Shown: piece after piece, positions 24,990-38,279 of the stretch
Position numbering within the stretch: position 1 is the stretch's first letter
Layout: each line of letters opens with the position of its first letter
Assembly (NCBI GenBank): GCA_026261815.1
Contig: JAMPIT010000258.1
Coordinates: forward strand, 13,197,501-13,261,500
Length of the DNA: 64,000 nt
Direction of reading: 5' to 3'
DNA from: Monarcha castaneiventris obscurior
Lineage: Eukaryota; Chordata; Aves; Passeriformes; Monarchidae
The notes under the pieces: model-generated
Told to the model about the DNA's origin: nothing
The model's input: the letters and a program-made list of their open reading frames with translations, nothing else
Database searches by the model: none
Translations under genes and position numbers: made by a program

Positions 24990-27900
24990 CTATTTTTACA
25001 TATTCGATTGTTCTTCCAGAAAATACAGCCATGCTGGAATCCTCTTGTTAGGACTTTCCTTTTCTCTTTATGTTGAATATGTAGAATACACAGAAGTTCA
25101 CTGGAAGCCATTGTTATGATGCTCAATGCACCTGAAATTAGTCCCCGAGCTGTCTTTTAAAGGGATTCCATACACAGCTGCACCAGAAATTGGTCACTTG
25201 GTCTTTTATTCTTGACAGAATAAAATTCTTTGCCAGCTCAGTTATGCTGTGTTTATCATTTTATTACAATAGCAAATGAGATACAGATTACTCAAGTTAA
25301 GGAAGAAAGAGAAAAAACAGAATCCAAAGAAAACAAGTGTTTTCTTTCCTCTGTTAGGTACCATCTGTGCAGGGTTTTGACATCCAGTGATGTTGCATTG
25401 CAGCTGCCCCCAAATGTGGCTTGCGTCAGAATAGTATCAGAGGTATCGGGGGTGGGGTTTTTTCAAATAGTATAGATTCCCTTTCAGCATTCTTACCAGT
25501 GCTTTTCTGCTCAGCTGATCCAGGCATCCAACATCTTAAAACTGAAAGGCAAAGTTGAAGTAGTTGTTGAAGTTGTTGAACTTACCTTTAGGATTTATAA
25601 GTTTGGTTGGTGCCTTTCCCAAGTCGGTGCCTCACTAAAATACCGTGTTATCCCAAAGGCCAGTGTTGTGTTACTACTGCAGTACTCTCCCCTCATGTTG
25701 GTTTTGCCCTTAATGTACATCATGTATATGCAGAGATAGTTCTTTTCCCACTCCCACATTTTGCTTTATGTTTTTATAATACTCCATCTGTATTTCTTAT
25801 AATAGTCATGATGATACAATATAATAAGGTTCCCCTATTCTTCCTCTTCCTTTTACAATGCTTCACAGAGTAGTAAAGGGAATTTACTTACTGACTTGAG
25901 AAACAGGTCCAAAAGCTATATAAGATTTTTCAGTGTCTGAAATTATATACAAAGCGCAGAAGATGAAGGTTCTTCGAACTACGAAGAAATATAGCAGTTA
26001 CGCCTTCTTTTGCCTATAAAATATACTATGCCTGTCTTTGGAGACCAGAAAAACCTGAAGTTTGTAAGCCTTTTGCCTCATTGGTAAATAGAAATAAATA
26101 AACTAAACAAAGCACACCACAAGAGTCTATTCCATCATTCCTAAATCCGCTTTCTCTTCAAATAGGTAGGTGTTTGCTCCATATACTCTGTCAGGCTAAA
26201 CATACTGCACTCTAAAATAAAGTCCCAGGTACTGTTCATACTCCAAATATAGTGTAATGCCTGAAACACAAATTGAGGGGGAAAACGCAGTCCGAATTTT
26301 GCTGACATTTTTGGAAAGATATATATTCTATGACATGCACAGCAGCACAATTTTAACAATCTTTTCAATATAACTATGAGAAATATTCAGGGCAACAAGC
26401 CCTGTTCAGTTTGGTGTCCCAGTGGTAGCCTCGTGGTCCCCATAAAGCATCTTTCCTCCTGACACACAGTGAAGGATTCAAAGCTTCTCTGTGTCTCACC
26501 AATTGCGTGATGCTGTTTCAATTCCTTGTCATCTTCATGAGCTATTCCTTATTCAAAGGTGTAAGACCAAAATGGAACATTTCAGAACCGAAGAAATAAA
26601 CATTTCTTGTATTGCCCCTCACACTATGTGGTGTGCCACTTAGATGTAGTTGATTATTTGAATTTATACCTTTGTATCTTTTAAACTCACTGCCTCATGC
26701 ACATTTCTTACACTCTGGCCAACTTTGTTGCAACTTGTTATGTCTCATCATGTTTTCTTGCAATTCATCACTCTAGCTTCCAGCAGCCTAATCGGATGCC
26801 ATGTAACTGAATTTAACACAACAGAATGTATAAAAAATATTTTTTTCAAAATGTTTTTGTCTGCCAGCATGTTAGGTACTGAGCCATGAATCTGTGCATA
26901 ATGGGGAAATAGAAGCTGTATGCCCAGTGAAGTACGTCTGCTGTTTGTGCATTAATAAGCAGATCTCTCCAAAGTAAAACAGTATTTCAATTTACAAACA
27001 TTTGCTGTAGCTATTGGCATGCCATTGCTTCGTATTCCTGCTATTCACAGATCTTTAAGCCAGTGTCTCCCTCCCTTCTTACCCATGGCCAAAGGCACAA
27101 CTCAGACGTCTCTTTCCTGAAGGACAGTCTCAATTTGCCTTTATTTCTATGAACTTCAATTTTTGGGGGTTTTTTTTTTCTTGTTTCTGATATTGCTTGA
27201 CTAAAATTTAGAGGTAATTCCTGTTCCAAAGGAATCAATTAAGTGCAGTGTACAGATCAGCTCTACTTAATTTTTTAACTAAACATCCCAAGCTTTGGTG
27301 CAAGTCTTGAGGTACTTATATTATTGTTGTACCTGTCCATTTCATTTTGTAATGGATTTTTCTTAAAACAGTGTATGATGGAAGAACTGCTCTTCACATT
27401 TTAAGGGAGGAGAAAAAAGTACTGCAAAAGGCTTATGTCCAAGTAAAGATTATACATAAACTGCGTGTCACAGGATAGAAAATAACCTAATTTTCTGAAC
27501 AGCTACACAGTTCCCAGAACAGCTTTTCATCCCATCTTAGCACTAATTTTCTTCTACACCCCTATATGATCAGTGTATTCTCTTAAAATGCTTGTGGCAT
27601 CAGAAGATAAATACAGAGCAATTGCCTGGTTGAAGGAAATCAACAATATCAGACTTAGAAGGACAAAAATTTAAACCTAATTGAACCATGAGAAGCCCAC
27701 AAAAGGAAAGGGACAGGCAACTATTGGAAAAGTAAATGAAATAATATGAGAGACTAATTAAATAAAAGCCCATGCACTTGAAATTTTGTAGAAACTTGAA
27801 TTTGATGGAATAAGATAGGGAAGCAAGTAGAAAATACCAGTGATTATGAGTTCAAGGCAGCAGGTTGGTTTCAAGAGCTGCCCTTAAGTTTATGGGGAGA

Positions 27901-28680
27901 GGGATTAAAGAAACTGGGGTGGGGGAGGGTGGACAGAGAAAAGCAGATTTCCCTAGACAGAATGAGATAAAGTCATAGACATAGTTTAGCTGCAATAGGG
28001 AAAACTGAGTTGGGATTTTGGAGCTACTCTCTTTTAAAAACAAATTTTTTAAGAACCTGGAGGGTTTGAAAAAGAGGGACTACAACTTCAAATCTAAGTG
28101 GTGCTAACAACATTACCTATAAAAATGGAAAGTGGGAAATTCTCAGCAAATATAAAGCTAGTCTTTACAACCATTAAATGCCACATATGTTAATACTGAT
28201 GAGAATTATCCCATGTTTGCCAGGTTTACATATATTGCCTCCTTAATACAAAAATGCAAACAATGAAGCGACTGTATATGTACGCAGCTATAGATAACTA
28301 GTGTCTGATGGACCTGTTTTATTTTATATCCAGCTTTAAAATTAGAGTCTCAAGCACAAAAAATAATGCTCTGTGCCCTTGTGCCTGCTAAAACACATTT
28401 GTTTCCAGCAAGAAACAATAGGAAAACTCTGGCACTTTGATTACACACAGAACCCAAATCACTAAAGAAACACATCACGAATAAGTATTTGTAAAGGTTT
28501 GTCAGCTCCACTAAAGTTATACTTTTCCCGACTCTGCTTTTTTCCACGCACCTCTGCAATTACTCACTTCACAGAAAAAGGATGATGCCGCTAAAATGAT
28601 GAAACCTTAATATAACCTTTTCAGCAAGTGATAAAATATATTGATTGCTGACTGCTGAAGGACATCATTAAACAGTTCGT
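24990..28680. other. Non-coding stretch, no gene seen
   Basis: No gene or RNA supported. 27630-28060 is purine-rich on the + strand, with a G-rich word near 27914 that has three G tracts plus a GG, short of a canonical quadruplex. Open frames are all below 90 codons. Confidence 0.5.
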
Positions 28681-28684
28681 TTGA

Positions 28685-28706
28685 TTTCTTTTCCCTCTTT
28701 CTTTTT

Positions 28707-28753
<47 letters not shown>

Positions 28754-28799
28754 CTCTCTCTCTCTCTCTCTCTCTTGCTTTCTTTCTCTCTTTTTTCTT
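28685..28799 (+). repeat. Compound (CTTT)n(CT)n microsatellite
   Basis: An unbroken 92-base pyrimidine tract (28685-28776) consists of about eleven CTTT units followed by about twelve CT units. One G interrupts it at 28777, and pyrimidines continue to 28799. Long polypurine-polypyrimidine mirror-like tracts can form triplex (H-DNA) and are usually length-polymorphic. The minus-strand open frame that encodes runs of Lys-Glu-Arg is an artefact of this repeat. Confidence 0.97.
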
Positions 28800-30195
28800 A
28801 TTTATTATTTGGTTGCCTGGCAGGCATCTCTGTACTGACTGACCCTGCCAGTTCAACTATTAAAGAATTTCTCTCTCTGAGGAGGCCTGATGTAAACATG
28901 ATAATCTGTTTGGCGGCCCTTATGATGTCCCATGAATAAAACATATGACAACACAGTTTGAGCTGAAGAGCTTACTATCTGTTACCAAAGAGAGTGTTTG
29001 GAAGCTCCCTGATGGCTCAGCCATTCTGAATCCCAAAGGCTGTCTACTTTATACTCTGGCTACCCCACTCAGACTACTCATAGAAGGTGTAGTTAGCTAT
29101 TTTTCCCTGCCAGCATCCAATTTTTGAATGGTTTATTTAAAAAAGAACTGATGCAAGAGACTGGGGATTTCACTTGCATATCTGTCTGTGGTGAGAGAGA
29201 AATAAAGGATTTTCATCAAGCCAAGAAAGTGTTTCATGGGGGGAGGGGAGAGAGAGAGAAAACTGAATTTCTTTAAAGAAGATCCTAATTCCTTATAGTG
29301 GAGTGTTAAAATAGCCACTTGAACTTACATGAGACTACAAGTGAAAGTATGGCAGTTGAACTCATAAAACGTGTTCCTCAAATGCACTGTATTTGTGAAC
29401 TACTTTAAATAAGCGAACCTTTTCCTTTGACTACCTGTTGAAAGCAAGGAACTCTGATTCATGGTTCTTCACACAGTGTTGAGAATCACTTCTTGGCAAG
29501 GTCAAGAGACAAAACCTGTTCCTAGTTCTTAAGGTGGATAAAGTTAGTGTAGAATTGTTTAATGTGACCTTTCCAGTAGAAGAGTGCTGTTGTTTTTCTA
29601 TTTTCCAGTTTGTTTTTAAAGCCTAGTCATTAAAAATGCTTATAACACACTTCTTTCCCCTGGAAATCTCTCCCTTTATGTAGAAGCTTTGGCCATTAAT
29701 CCTTTAATTATGTTCCTGCATATATTTAATTTTTGATCTTCTGCACTAGGAATCATAAAATGCACATTTTATATAAAGGTTGGTTTATGCTGCTGCCTAA
29801 CAGCTGCTATTGGCCAAACAACTTTCCAGGGACTGTCTCTTGTCCATCAACAGTTCTCTTTTCAGCAGAAAACAGTGCACTCAGCAGAGAGCTTTTTACC
29901 CTGTAGATTCCTTTTTCATGTTAGTTGTTATCAGATGCCACTTTTTCTTTCACAGCAGTAATATCTGCACAAAATTCAAGTAAGAATAAATGGGTTAAAT
30001 AGATAAGGTTGGAGGTTGTTTTTAGGAAATTCAAGCTGTGCAAGTGAAAATTTATTTGAATAATCAATGCAACACAGTAATTGAATGCCAAGGAAATATC
30101 TAGTTTAAAATAAATAAAATTAATGCCTGACTAAATTTGGGGTTGATCACCTTCCTGATGAGTCTAATTTATTATTTGAGATATTTCTGTTAATA
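28800..30195. other. Non-coding stretch, no gene seen
   Basis: Nothing recognised apart from short chance frames and a purine run (GGGGGGAGGGGAGAGAG) near 29237. Confidence 0.5.
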
Positions 30196-30198
30196 TTA

Positions 30199-30226
30199 AA
30201 ATTGGACAGTTAGAACTGTCCAATTT
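30199..30226. other. Hairpin: perfect 13-bp stem, 2-base loop
   Basis: AAATTGGACAGTT and AACTGTCCAATTT are exact reverse complements separated only by AG. The arms do not extend further and no target-site duplication flanks them, so it is not an obvious miniature transposon. A 13-bp perfect inverted repeat with so small a loop is not expected by chance in 64 kb. Confidence 0.9.
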
Positions 30227-31202
30227 GTATTTTAGATGTAAAAACTTCTAGATTTTGATTTTAGGAACACATTAATATAGAAAAGCTCTAACCTCAATGC
30301 TTGCAGAGGTAATTATTTTTAATTAAAATATAAACAAAAATGACATGCAAGGGGTTGATTCACCTTTATGGTTTTTGGGGTTTTTTCATTCCCTCTTCAT
30401 TTGTGTCATAGATGTTTAGGATGTTCCTTCCATATTTATTTTGTATTTTCTAGAATCTTGCAGAGTCCATTTTAGAGGTCAATGTTACTATTCTACCTGA
30501 ACATATGGCTAGTTTTCTTCATCAGGAATTTTGAAATTAACAGGAAATATGCTTAAATTATGAATAAGTAAGAGCTTTTTTTTTTTTAATGGAAGTCTAT
30601 CTTGTCTTCTTCAGCCAAGGTAAATCACTGTCACCATTGTAGCTTGTCTCCCTGCTTCTCAATTTCAGCCAAAATCTTCGCTTTAACTCTTGCATCAAGA
30701 GAAGGGCAATAACTTCCTCAGTTTTGTGCTGTTTGCTCAGAATTTTGCTTGAAAAAAGTTGTTCTTAATATTTCTTTGTTTCATTTATGACATTCCCTCA
30801 TAAAATTTTTCAAGTATTTCATTATAAAAGCAGACTAGAAGTGCTAAAGGTTACATAACGGTACTACCAGTTTAGTCTCTTCATTATGTGCTTGTAAATT
30901 TATTGCCCAAATATTGTCCCAAGATGTCAATTACAGGTGTCAAAAAAATTATGTATTATCATAGTTATGTAACATCTCTGCTAAGCACTTTACTTGTGAA
31001 AAGAAATGGTGTAATAGGATAAGTGTATCAAAGCTACATTAGTTTTGTTCTGTTCTGTTTTGTTTGAGAAGTAGCTTTACAGCCTTTGAAAATTAGTTCC
31101 AAACATTTATTATAAGATAGACATGCTTTGATGCAAAAAGTGAAAGGAAGACATGACAAAGAGTGTTAAGGAGGAAGAAGAAAGTCTTCACCTCTTTCAA
31201 GG

Positions 31203-31425
31203 GTGTGTCGTACGTTTCAGGGGGGAATGGTCAGGGTAGGTATTGGGAAAAAATGTCTCAGTGAGAGCTGTGGAAGTGCCGCATTTTCTTGCCTGTGGAA
31301 TCTCCAAAACAGATTGGACAGTCATCCATTGATAATTACAGACATTTTGAATTCCACCTTGGGCAGAGGGTTGGACTATGTGGGTTGTAAAGCTCCTTCT
31401 CAATCCTATTTTTAAGTCATAATTT
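31203..31425 (+). mobile_element. CR1 LINE 3' end fragment, old
   Basis: The segment follows the CR1 3' UTR: GGTATTGGGAAAAAATGTCT; GTGAGAGCTGTGGAAG; CTGTGGAATCTCC; CAGATTGGACAGTCATC; then TTGGGCAGAGGGTTGGACTA and GTAAAGCTCCTTCTCAATCC, which corresponds to the usual GACCTC...TCCCTTCCAACC end. The terminal octamer repeats are lost. Two overlapping short open frames on opposite strands are shadows of this repeat. Confidence 0.75.
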
Positions 31426-31434
31426 TCTAACGTC

Positions 31435-34400
31435 AGGGTAAGTGACACATACGGCTATACAGAAACACATTACTTTTGTTTTCATTCTGATAGATCTCAG
31501 TCTCAATGATAGGAAACCCTAGATCAAATATCAATTAAAGCTACTTTATAAGCCAGCAGAAAGGAGACACCATTTTGTATACTATCAGCAGCTATAAGGA
31601 AAAAAATTAGAGAAATTATTTTCCATTAGTCTGACTCATTCTGTGATTGTTACTCTGTGGACCTATGCAAATAATGTAGTAGGCTGGATTAAGAATGAAA
31701 CATTCCATTTCACGGAAATCACATGTGACACCTGCAGGTAGATTTGAAAGGAGTTTTTATGCTCATGGACAATTAGGAGGCTCCAAATTATTTCCTTGTT
31801 TGTGAAGTTTCTTAAGACTGAAAAATGCAATCCACTCAATAATTAATGTTTAAAAAAACTGAAGGGGGAAAAATCCAGATTTCATGCTTATCGTAACTCA
31901 CCTTAGAAGAACTCATTCATCTCACTAGAGTTTATAGTATCTGACAACTGTCTTCCATATCTTTCTCTTCTATATATTAACATAGCAAGCATGATGTAGC
32001 AGAATATTTTTGTGAGGACTCTCATAAGGTGCTTTAGTGGGACCCAGCAGATTTCTAGACTATATATTAGAGTCAAGACAGGAGTGAAAATTTCATGGAA
32101 CAGAAGAGCAGTGGGGTTTTTGATGCGATATGAGCAACTGTCACCTTTGAAACTTCCCTCTCCAAATCACTTTCAGCTCTGAATAAGCTTTGCACAGGCT
32201 GAACAATGATGGTGCTGCACATCTAACTATTAATATTAGACTTGAACTGCTGCAGGGAACTGGCACTTAAAACTGTATGATGAACAACGAGAAATATTTT
32301 TTACAAGAAAATTATGTTTTGAAAATTGAAGGAAATTCAGTTGAAATTTAAGAAAACAGTATTGCATGAAAACATTAGATATAAATTGGAGAATATTCAT
32401 TTAGGACTAGATTCTTGTCCTTCAGATAACACTCGGAAGTGTCATGTTCAAAGTGCCCAACAGTGACAGGAAATTTGCTGGTGGCATACACTAAAGGCAA
32501 GCACAGATCCTCCAGAGAAAGTTTTGACCAGGGAAGCCTCTTGCCAAGACATTACATGACCAGTCAGGCCAGCTGCACTGCCTAATGCAAAAATGGGGAA
32601 CAAGTACAAGAGATCTCTTTGTGCTTATTCTGTGCTTGGAGGTGGTTTTCTCTGAAATCACGATTCAGCTTTTTCCAGCTCTAATTTTGTGAATCCCATC
32701 CAGGACAATATTCAGTGTTTTGCACTCAATTTACAGGACATTGACATTACTTCTATCATAGAAAATACTAAATACCAGTAGAGACTTTACTAGAAGCTTT
32801 GCACTGTTAGCCTACGGCGAACCCACATGATCCATGCAGGAAAGGCAAGAAGACTTGCTAGCATGTCAAAAGCACTCTGATTAAGAGAATTTGAGTCCTA
32901 CCTACACACATGCAGTGTGGTAGAGCCCCAAAGTTGTGTACTAAATCACGTACTTTTTTGTAGACACAAAACTACTTGGACAATTAATGGGATGTTTGCT
33001 TCAAATAACCTGGATGTGCTGTCTATACAAATCTTTATGAAAGATTGCTGTTACCTTATATAAACTATGTGACATGATCCATATAAATGGACTTTTGGCT
33101 GTTTTTTCCAATATAGAAAACAGCTATTCAGTTTTTCATAGTTGCCCTGAGAAAAATAATATACATTCTTTAGATCTGGCTTGGAAAATAACACCTGTAA
33201 AATATAAATAATGGGACTACAACCGTAGTAAGTACTAGGAACACCTGAGAATGTTTTATATTAAAAGGTACAAAACGTTTTTTTCTGTGGTCTCCCTTAA
33301 AGAAAACTAGAGCTGTTTATGAAAATCCTAAAACTTGTAATAATTCTGTCACAAATTATTTTGTTCTTTTCAAGAGAAAAGTGCTGATTTTTTGCCCCTT
33401 CATCTTGAATATACTTAACATCAATATAACTGTTTTGTCTAACTTCAACTTCTTGAAGTGAACACCTTATCATGCCAGAAAACCACTTTTTGTTCATGCA
33501 CCTGCACAATGATTAATGGAGGTACAACCCTGGAAATAGCATTTGGCAGTTAACAGCTGCTACCAGCACTCTGGAGAGTGCACAGAACCTTGCAAAATTA
33601 AATCCACAGATTTGTTCTCCTCTAAAAAGCCAAACAGAACTCCTGAGTCATGTGTGAGGTGTAGATTGTGCATCATAATTTCAGGTATGCTTTTTACCTC
33701 TTGTCTAAGGGTGACAAGTTCAAAGTCAGCTGATACATTACAGCAGAAGACCTCTCAGAAAACTGCCAGCACACACCTGGAGAATATTGCCAACACAAGC
33801 AAAGAATTTTAAAGCAGTCAAATTAAAATGAACAAAAAAAGTTGCAGTATGAAACATGACTGGCGCACCTCAGCCAAGATGAAAGCACCCAGTTAGTCTC
33901 AAAAGAACAAATATAAAAGATAATGAAACACATGAGAATGAGGGCAGCAGCACCAAACAATTCCTTGCCAGTTTTTGTCAACATCAGTTGGTCAACATCA
34001 GTTCAATATTGAAGCCACAGCTGTACCTCAGTGGAGTGAATGACCCCACTGACCTACACCTGGGGCCCAACAGCTGGTAACAGCTGGCAAGGGACAGTCG
34101 GGCTTTCTGATTGCATGACACGTGTATGACCCAGTCTTGGATTCATTTTGTCCTCCATAGTAAGTGTTCAAGGTGAGCTTCAAAAGGAAACTAAAACTAT
34201 TCTTCACCCTGAAGTGACCTGTGATATCATTTGCCACAGAAGCACACTAGACAAGATACCAGCAAAACTCCATACATAGATCGTGATAACTTATCTAAAG
34301 TAAATATTTTTGGGCCACAAATTTAACACCTGAAGGTTCTCTAGAAAGTTTGGATTTGGCACCAGCTTGGTTCCCATCAATTCATCAAAGTCTTACTGGC

Positions 34401-37400
34401 CAAGATCTTCAAGTGAGTTTACATATGCTTCCAATATCCATTTAGCCTCAAGGAATTTTTAATTACCAAGGGACTGAAGGGAATGTGAATGCTGCTATAA
34501 GTGCCGGAGGTGACTATCTCAAGAAATAGGAGAGTAAAGCCAAGTTAATCTAGTTCTGATCTAGCGCAGCTTTGTGAGAGCTCTGTGCCAAACCTGCTTA
34601 TACTGTTGCTAAGGAGGATGTTACATACATGTTAGATACTGACATCCCTCTTATGTTGGACTCTCTCAAAGTCTGCTCATTGCTGGCTCAAGAAAGTCTG
34701 GCTGGTTTGTATTAAACCTGGGCCTTCTCGTCCTGCTGTGCAGATTGCTACAAATAAGCACTGTTGTTTATTCAAGTCAAAGTGTTGCCATTCTCAAAAA
34801 GCTCACAATTTCGAGTTCTTGCTGATCCCTAACAGTGGTAGCAAAAGGTTGGAGAGAAAGCTGACTTCATGCACTTATACACATCTCACTCATGCTCTGA
34901 AGCTTTCTATGGTTTATTAAATAAATGGATTTAATGGATGTGCTGGCCCTCTGTTCCTTCTTTAATACCTTTGAAGTACTCTCAGTGCTAGCTGTCAACT
35001 AAGAAAAAATATCAGTCAAACTAATGAATAGGCCCAAAGTTTCCCTCACTATTCTTCTCCCCTGAGAAAAGGCCATGGCATATTGTTGAAGCAGTACAAT
35101 CCAGATTTACTATTCTCCTCATTCATTCTCAGCTAAAATAAAAAGCCCTGCACCAATTTGCAGATTACTAGAGCATCTGAGAACAACTACTTATCAGGAA
35201 GAGAATGTCAGAGTAAAGACTTGGCCACAGAATCTTTTGGAAGGGAAAGGAAAGGAAGAAACTCTGCTTGAGAGATCAAATTCAGAAAATGTCTCTGCTA
35301 AGGAATTTGTGGTAAAGGGGCAATGGAAAGACACTGAGGTACAAAAGGAAACCAAGGGCTAGAGACACTGAAAGAAGAGGCGTCCCACTGTGGAATGACT
35401 GGAATGCTCCGAAAGGGAAGACTCTGTATTGACCATCTTGCTTGATCTGCATGTCAAAAGCAACTTCTGCCACATAGAAAAATACTTCTGTTCTGAAAAA
35501 TGCTGTGATAAACAAAGCATTTAAGGCCATGTCATTGATCTCTTCCTCCAATGTTTTTAGGGCAGGTTTACAGCACGAAATAGCATGTCTTTCAGGAAAT
35601 CCATGTACAAAAGAAATAATGGAATTAAATAGTAAAGGTCGCCTTGTAATGATTGATTTTACCATAAGTAGGAGTAAGGCTCACTAATGTACCATTGCAT
35701 TTTTAGCTATTAAGTCCCATAAACCTAGATATGATTTTTCAGATTAACTTACAATTTCACAGAATTCTCCAGGCAAACTCAAAACTATTTGAGTCTAAGC
35801 AGGAGAGCACCTTCCCTAAAGGCCAGCTTACACAAGCCAACAAGTATTTTGTGTGTAGCACAGGTGAAAGATGCTGGAAAAAACCATGGGAAAATGTTCT
35901 GTTGCCTGAATTATCCAAACATTTGCTACATATGATGACTGCTTTTTGAGCACTTTCTGACAACAGTGTAATTTTTGGAGATATGCTCATCTGTTAAATA
36001 AATATACATCCCATTTGATATGATGAGAGGATGCATTCCACAGAAAAAAATTAGAAATATACTGATTTTTGTCATTCTGTCTTTCAGTTATATTCATTCA
36101 CACTAATTAGTTCTTTTCTATTTCATACTGTGTCATATAGATTGTAATTTGTGTGAAAATACAGAGTAATTCTAAAGCAAGTACTCAGGTAATTTATTGG
36201 GATGAAACTTAATTTTTCACTTATCACTTCTGCATCTCATTTTGCTTTTGAGAGCCTTGAATGAACCCCACTGGATGGCATTTTTGTCACTGACGTTAAT
36301 AAAAAATTATCATGAAAAAGTAATGGCTTTTCAGCTTGTCTGCTAAGGAACTTTGTAGGTTTCAGTATAAGGGAGTTGATGCTGTTTGTCACAGAATCAA
36401 AAGCAAATTGGTCAATGAACCATCAATGCAGACATAGTTTTGTGCTTCTTTCATCATATTTCTGTCTAAAGGATGAATTTATCCTAAGCACCACTTAATT
36501 TCCAATCAAGGTTTCTGGTCCCAAATAGCTAGGTATACATATAGGGGTAGTTACGAAGATATATTGGTTTTTCACTAAACAAATGTCAGTGTCTTGAAGT
36601 TAGTAATTAATTTGCTATAGTTAAAAGGTAAATACATTTGTCAAGATCTTGAATTGAAAAGAAAAAGTTGTCATTCAAAGATGAATGTTTTAAACTTTAA
36701 TTAGTGGAAAGCCAGTAACCCAATTTACAATTGCTTCAGTGTGGTTCAAATGCCATAACCAATGTTAACAAAAAGAAAAAAAACTTTGTTCTTGAAGTTG
36801 ATTGACAGAAGATATCATTATTTCTGCAACACCCTTTTTCTGTATCCAAAATAAATACTAAAGAAATAGAAACTGTGAGTTCAGAAGTAGGGATTGTATT
36901 ATTAATTATTTTGCAAGCGGAGAACATTACATGACCTAATGACTGACTCCAAATGTTACTGTTAGAGCCCTGAAGGCTGTTGTATTATCAGCTGCTGCAT
37001 ACAACCTTTCCCAAAAAGTGAACCCTGAGAAAGGAAAGTTTCCAAACATGATCTCCTAAAGGTAAGACAACTGGCACTTTGAATGTTTGGTGGGCATTAA
37101 GGATGTTTCTTGTATGGTACTCATTTGAGAACTATCAACAGCAGCAACAGGTGCCATGGCTGCTAGAAAAGTCACTGAGATGGTACTGTGTTAGGTAGCA
37201 TCTCCTAGACTGTAAATTTTAAAGGCTGTTTTTTGATAGATGCTCAGGCATGAGCTCAGGAGATGGTGCATTTGGTGTGATTTGAAACACTCTGACTCTG
37301 TGAGAATTGGGAATTTTCCCAGGTTTTAATATTAAAAAGAAAAAAAATCTTACCACAGTTTATGTTTGTTATAAATGAGACCTGGGTGGTTTGTCATCTA

Positions 37401-37675
37401 AGATCTGAATTGTGCAGAATCCATCTTTTCCATCACCTTATAGTAGTTGTTTGCATGATTAAATGGACATTTATCCCTGAACTACAATTCTGCCAATATG
37501 AGATGGCTTTCCAAACTCACAGGAACAACTGAGGTTGGGTTTAAATGATATGCAGAGTCAGCTTGAAATTTCTCCTTGGGTTCGTGATCTTCACTGTGTC
37601 TCAGTTTGTAGTACAGAACATTAGGCAGAGACACAAGACTAGCAGCATATGCCTCTCATAAACGTGCATGTGAAG
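31435..37675. other. Non-coding stretch, no gene seen
   Basis: No supported gene. 33540-35700 is somewhat less AT-rich and contains the longest minus-strand frame (127 codons, 35282-35665), but I recognise no domain, viral motif or exon structure in it. A 14-base tandem duplication lies at 33977-34004. AATAAAT words near 34919 are probably incidental. Confidence 0.5.
33977..34004 (+). repeat. Tandem duplication of a 14-base unit
   Basis: GTCAACATCAGTTG is followed at once by a second copy differing only in the last base. GTCAAC and CAGTTG are near-inverted, but the main feature is the direct duplication. Confidence 0.85.
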
Positions 37676-37680
37676 TGCCT

Positions 37681-37740
37681 GGGCCAAATCCTGCTATTTC
37701 AGTGGATTCACCTTCTCTTGCCTTCAATGCAGCCAAACCC
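37681..37740. mobile_element. Possible half of an ancient palindromic repeat
   Basis: GGGCCAAATCCTGCTATTTC and AGTGGATTCACC resemble one arm of an amniote palindromic repeat whose ends read GGCCAAATTCTGCTCTCAG and whose middle contains a CCAGTGGATTTAC-like word. Only one arm is visible, so the call is weak. Confidence 0.3.
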
Positions 37741-38279
37741 ACACGGCCAGGTTGGAATTTGTCCCAAAAGTGTTAAAAATTTTGCAGGGAGTAAGACAAA
37801 TCTTTAAAAAGAGGCAATTTGTTAGTAACAAGATAGCCACAATAGCTAAGCAAGAGATATTTTCTCTTGGATGTATTGTTGTAGCTGACCACAAGTAAAC
37901 CAGACCGACTTGACTTAAGTTAGAAGAGGAAGCTGGGAATGGTTGGTTGTTTGTTGGGTTTTTTTTAAAGTTATCAGTCATTAGACAGAGACAAAAACAT
38001 CACAGCAGGAGACCTGTAAAATGGTTCTTGCAATCCTCAAGGGCATTTCTTTCAGTCTTTCAACAACAGAACTGGTCTATATCATAAGTCTTATTTATAA
38101 AGAGGCTTTCAGGCAATTTCGCACTGCTTTTCTCTGATGCCGCCCAAAAAAACATGTAAACCCTAGGGATTAGTAGTGACTTAGAGGGAAAATAGTGTAA
38201 AGTTACAGGATGAACTGAGCCAGTGCAGCTGGCTTGATGCACTGTTCCCTTGGGCTACCACAATGAATGAAACTTATCT

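Noticed and set aside
27910..27932. G-quadruplex candidate
   Set aside because: Only three G tracts of at least three plus one GG; not a canonical quadruplex.
28668..28856. Minus-strand frame encoding Lys/Glu/Arg repeats
   Set aside because: It is the translation of the CTTT/CT microsatellite.
33540..35000. Possible LTR-type element (AATAAAT words, slightly different composition)
   Set aside because: No TG...CA ends, no duplicated flank and no second LTR could be found by eye.
35282..35665. 127-codon minus-strand frame, considered as a retroviral or gene remnant
   Set aside because: No reverse transcriptase, integrase, envelope or other recognisable motif, and no LTR-like ends or primer-binding site nearby.
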